Shown: piece by piece, positions 14,778 through 15,538 of the stretch
How the letters are laid out: every line of letters begins with the position of its first letter
How positions within the stretch are numbered: the first letter of the stretch is position 1
NCBI GenBank assembly: GCA_964652805.1
Contig: CAZZBJ010000059.1
Span: forward strand, 1-15,538
Length of the DNA stretch: 15,538 bases
Direction of reading: 5' to 3'
DNA from: Claveliimonas sp964652805
GTDB lineage: Bacteria > Bacillota > Clostridia > Lachnospirales > Lachnospiraceae
Translations under genes and position numbers: made by a program
Notes under the pieces: generated by a model
Told to the model about the DNA's origin: nothing
The model's input: only the letters and a program-made list of their open reading frames with translations
The model's database searches: none

Positions 14778-15308
14778 ATGGCTCTGCTGAGAACAGTCCT
14801 CCTGCAGATTGCCCCCTGTGGTACACTGGAGGACAATCTGAAAAAGGGAATAGAATCCTGTAAAAAGTCAAAAGAGATGGGAGCCCACATGGTCCTCTTT
14901 CCGGAGATGTGGAGCTGCGGCTACGATATAGGCGGCAGACCATATGAGGAGTGGAAAAAGGATGCGGACCTGGCGCCGGGGGAGGATTTCTGGGTGGCAG
15001 ACCTGGACACGCCCTTGGGCCCGGTGAAGACCGGAACCATGATATGCTATGACAGGGAATTCCCGGAAAGCGCCAGAATTCTGATGCTGAAGGGTGCGGA
15101 ACTCATTCTCGTGCCAAACGCCTGCCCTATGGAGATCAACCGGCTCTCTCAGCTCCGGGCCGGGGCGGAGGAGGGGATTTTTTTAGCAGATATAGACCTG
15201 TCCGTGCTCCGAATCTACAGGGAGAGTGAGGTTCACGGAAATGCCTACCGCCGCCCGGAAAAGTATGGCCTTCTGACAAGCAGAGACAGAGACATTGAGG
15301 AGTCCTAG
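14778..15308 (+). pseudogene. Carbon-nitrogen hydrolase (nitrilase superfamily) with two apparent in-frame internal deletions
   Basis: This 176-residue frame starts after AGGAGA (14765-14770). It keeps nitrilase-superfamily landmarks: catalytic glutamate E43 in LFPEMW (40-45), nucleophile C90 in MICYDREFPESAR (88-100), and LVPNACPMEINRLSQLRA (111-128). Family members are about 260-300 residues. Between E43 and C90 there should be about 70-80 residues containing the catalytic lysine (usually YRK.HL or AKVH). Here only about 46 remain and no such motif is visible, with a likely join near KKDA/DLAPGED (14966/14967). After LRA the usual stretch is also missing, and the frame jumps to GAEEGIFLADIDL (near 15161/15162), the last strand region. 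With the lysine gone the product should be inactive. The reading frame and ribosome site are intact, so decay looks recent. GC-rich composition matches region 1, not the adjacent island. Confidence 0.75.
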
Positions 15309-15481
15309 GCTTTCTTTTGCGAAATGCGGATATAGTACAGCACCCCTGTCAGGTCCGCCAGCGCCCAGCCGATGGGGACGGACATCCAGATGCCGGTGAT
15401 CCCGATCCGGGGGACGGCGGACAGGATGCAGGCAAGGGCTACCCGGGTGCCAAGAGAAATGACCGTGAGCACCACGGACAT
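15305..15481 (-). pseudogene. C-terminal remnant of a MATE-family efflux transporter
   Basis: The minus strand encodes 58 residues, including VISLGTRVALACILS and GITGIWMSVPIGWALADLTG, and ends in QKKA. This pattern of two hydrophobic segments closing with a GIW..PIGW motif is what I recognise as the C-terminus of MATE multidrug/Na+ antiporters, which are normally about 440-460 residues. Homology stops at about 15481; four codons further upstream is an in-frame TGA (15488-15490). About 390 residues are missing, so this is a fragment. Its ATG (15479-15481) has no ribosome site. Its stop overlaps the nitrilase stop by 2 nt. Confidence 0.65.
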
Positions 15482-15538
15482 GCTTTTACATCAGGAAATC
15501 GAAAAATTTGAAGGAAAAAAGGAGCAGAAAGCGGCTTA
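15480..15538 (+). other. Open frame running off the window edge, unidentified
   Basis: From the ATG at 15480 the plus strand reads MLLHQEIEKFEGKKEQKAA and is open to the end of the window. The composition is charged and protein-like and differs from the MATE scrap it abuts. There is no ribosome site before the ATG, so it may be the inside of a gene fused here by a deletion, not a true start. Too short to classify. Confidence 0.25.

Noticed and set aside
1..15538. CRISPR array or transposase
   Set aside because: No regularly spaced direct repeats with spacers and no transposase-like frame were found on either strand.

Overview
The window looks like a chromosomal segment from a Gram-positive Firmicute, most likely a gut-type Clostridia/Lachnospiraceae relative. 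This is inferred from strong AGGAGG-type ribosome binding sites, short intergenic gaps, a YitJ-type fused methionine enzyme, and protein families common in that group. It is a mosaic of three base compositions. Two parts are GC-rich (1 to about 5320, and about 14760 to the end). One is intermediate (about 5324-9714). One is strikingly AT-rich (about 9720-14660).

Region 1 (1-5309) is housekeeping metabolism. It starts inside a LysR-family regulator cut off by the window edge. A perfect 27-bp palindrome (817-843) follows, whose core matches the streptococcal methionine operator (MET-box) and which also forms the regulator's terminator. Then comes a two-gene methionine operon: O-acetylhomoserine sulfhydrylase (metY) and a fused homocysteine S-methyltransferase/methylene-THF reductase (yitJ-like). 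Together they take O-acetylhomoserine plus sulfide to homocysteine and methionine. An ApbE-type FMN transferase lipoprotein, whose start is hard to place, ends the region.

Region 2 (5310-9714) is a metabolic module. It has a divergent pair, an atypical Amidohydro_3/YtcJ-like amidohydrolase (minus) and an APC-family amino-acid transporter (plus), followed by an esterase. The roughly 580-bp divergent intergenic region holds several copies of a short GAAGTG-centred repeat, two of them in tandem at a 20-bp period. It resembles an operator array for an unidentified regulator.

Region 3 (about 9715-14653) is an AT-rich defence island: a type III restriction-modification-like operon of mod (beta-class adenine methyltransferase), res (SF2 helicase/translocase) and a third gene with a PD-(D/E)XK nuclease signature. 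The helicase is short and appears to lack the usual C-terminal nuclease domain, so the nuclease seems to be encoded separately. The methyltransferase has DVPY where DPPY is usual. A frameshifted coding tail runs into the mod start, suggesting that another gene once stood upstream.

Region 4 (about 14660-15538) is decaying DNA. A nitrilase-superfamily gene appears to have lost two internal blocks, including the one that should carry the catalytic lysine. Convergent with it is a 58-residue C-terminal scrap of a MATE efflux transporter, whose stop codon overlaps the nitrilase stop. No rRNA, tRNA, CRISPR array or intact transposase was seen.
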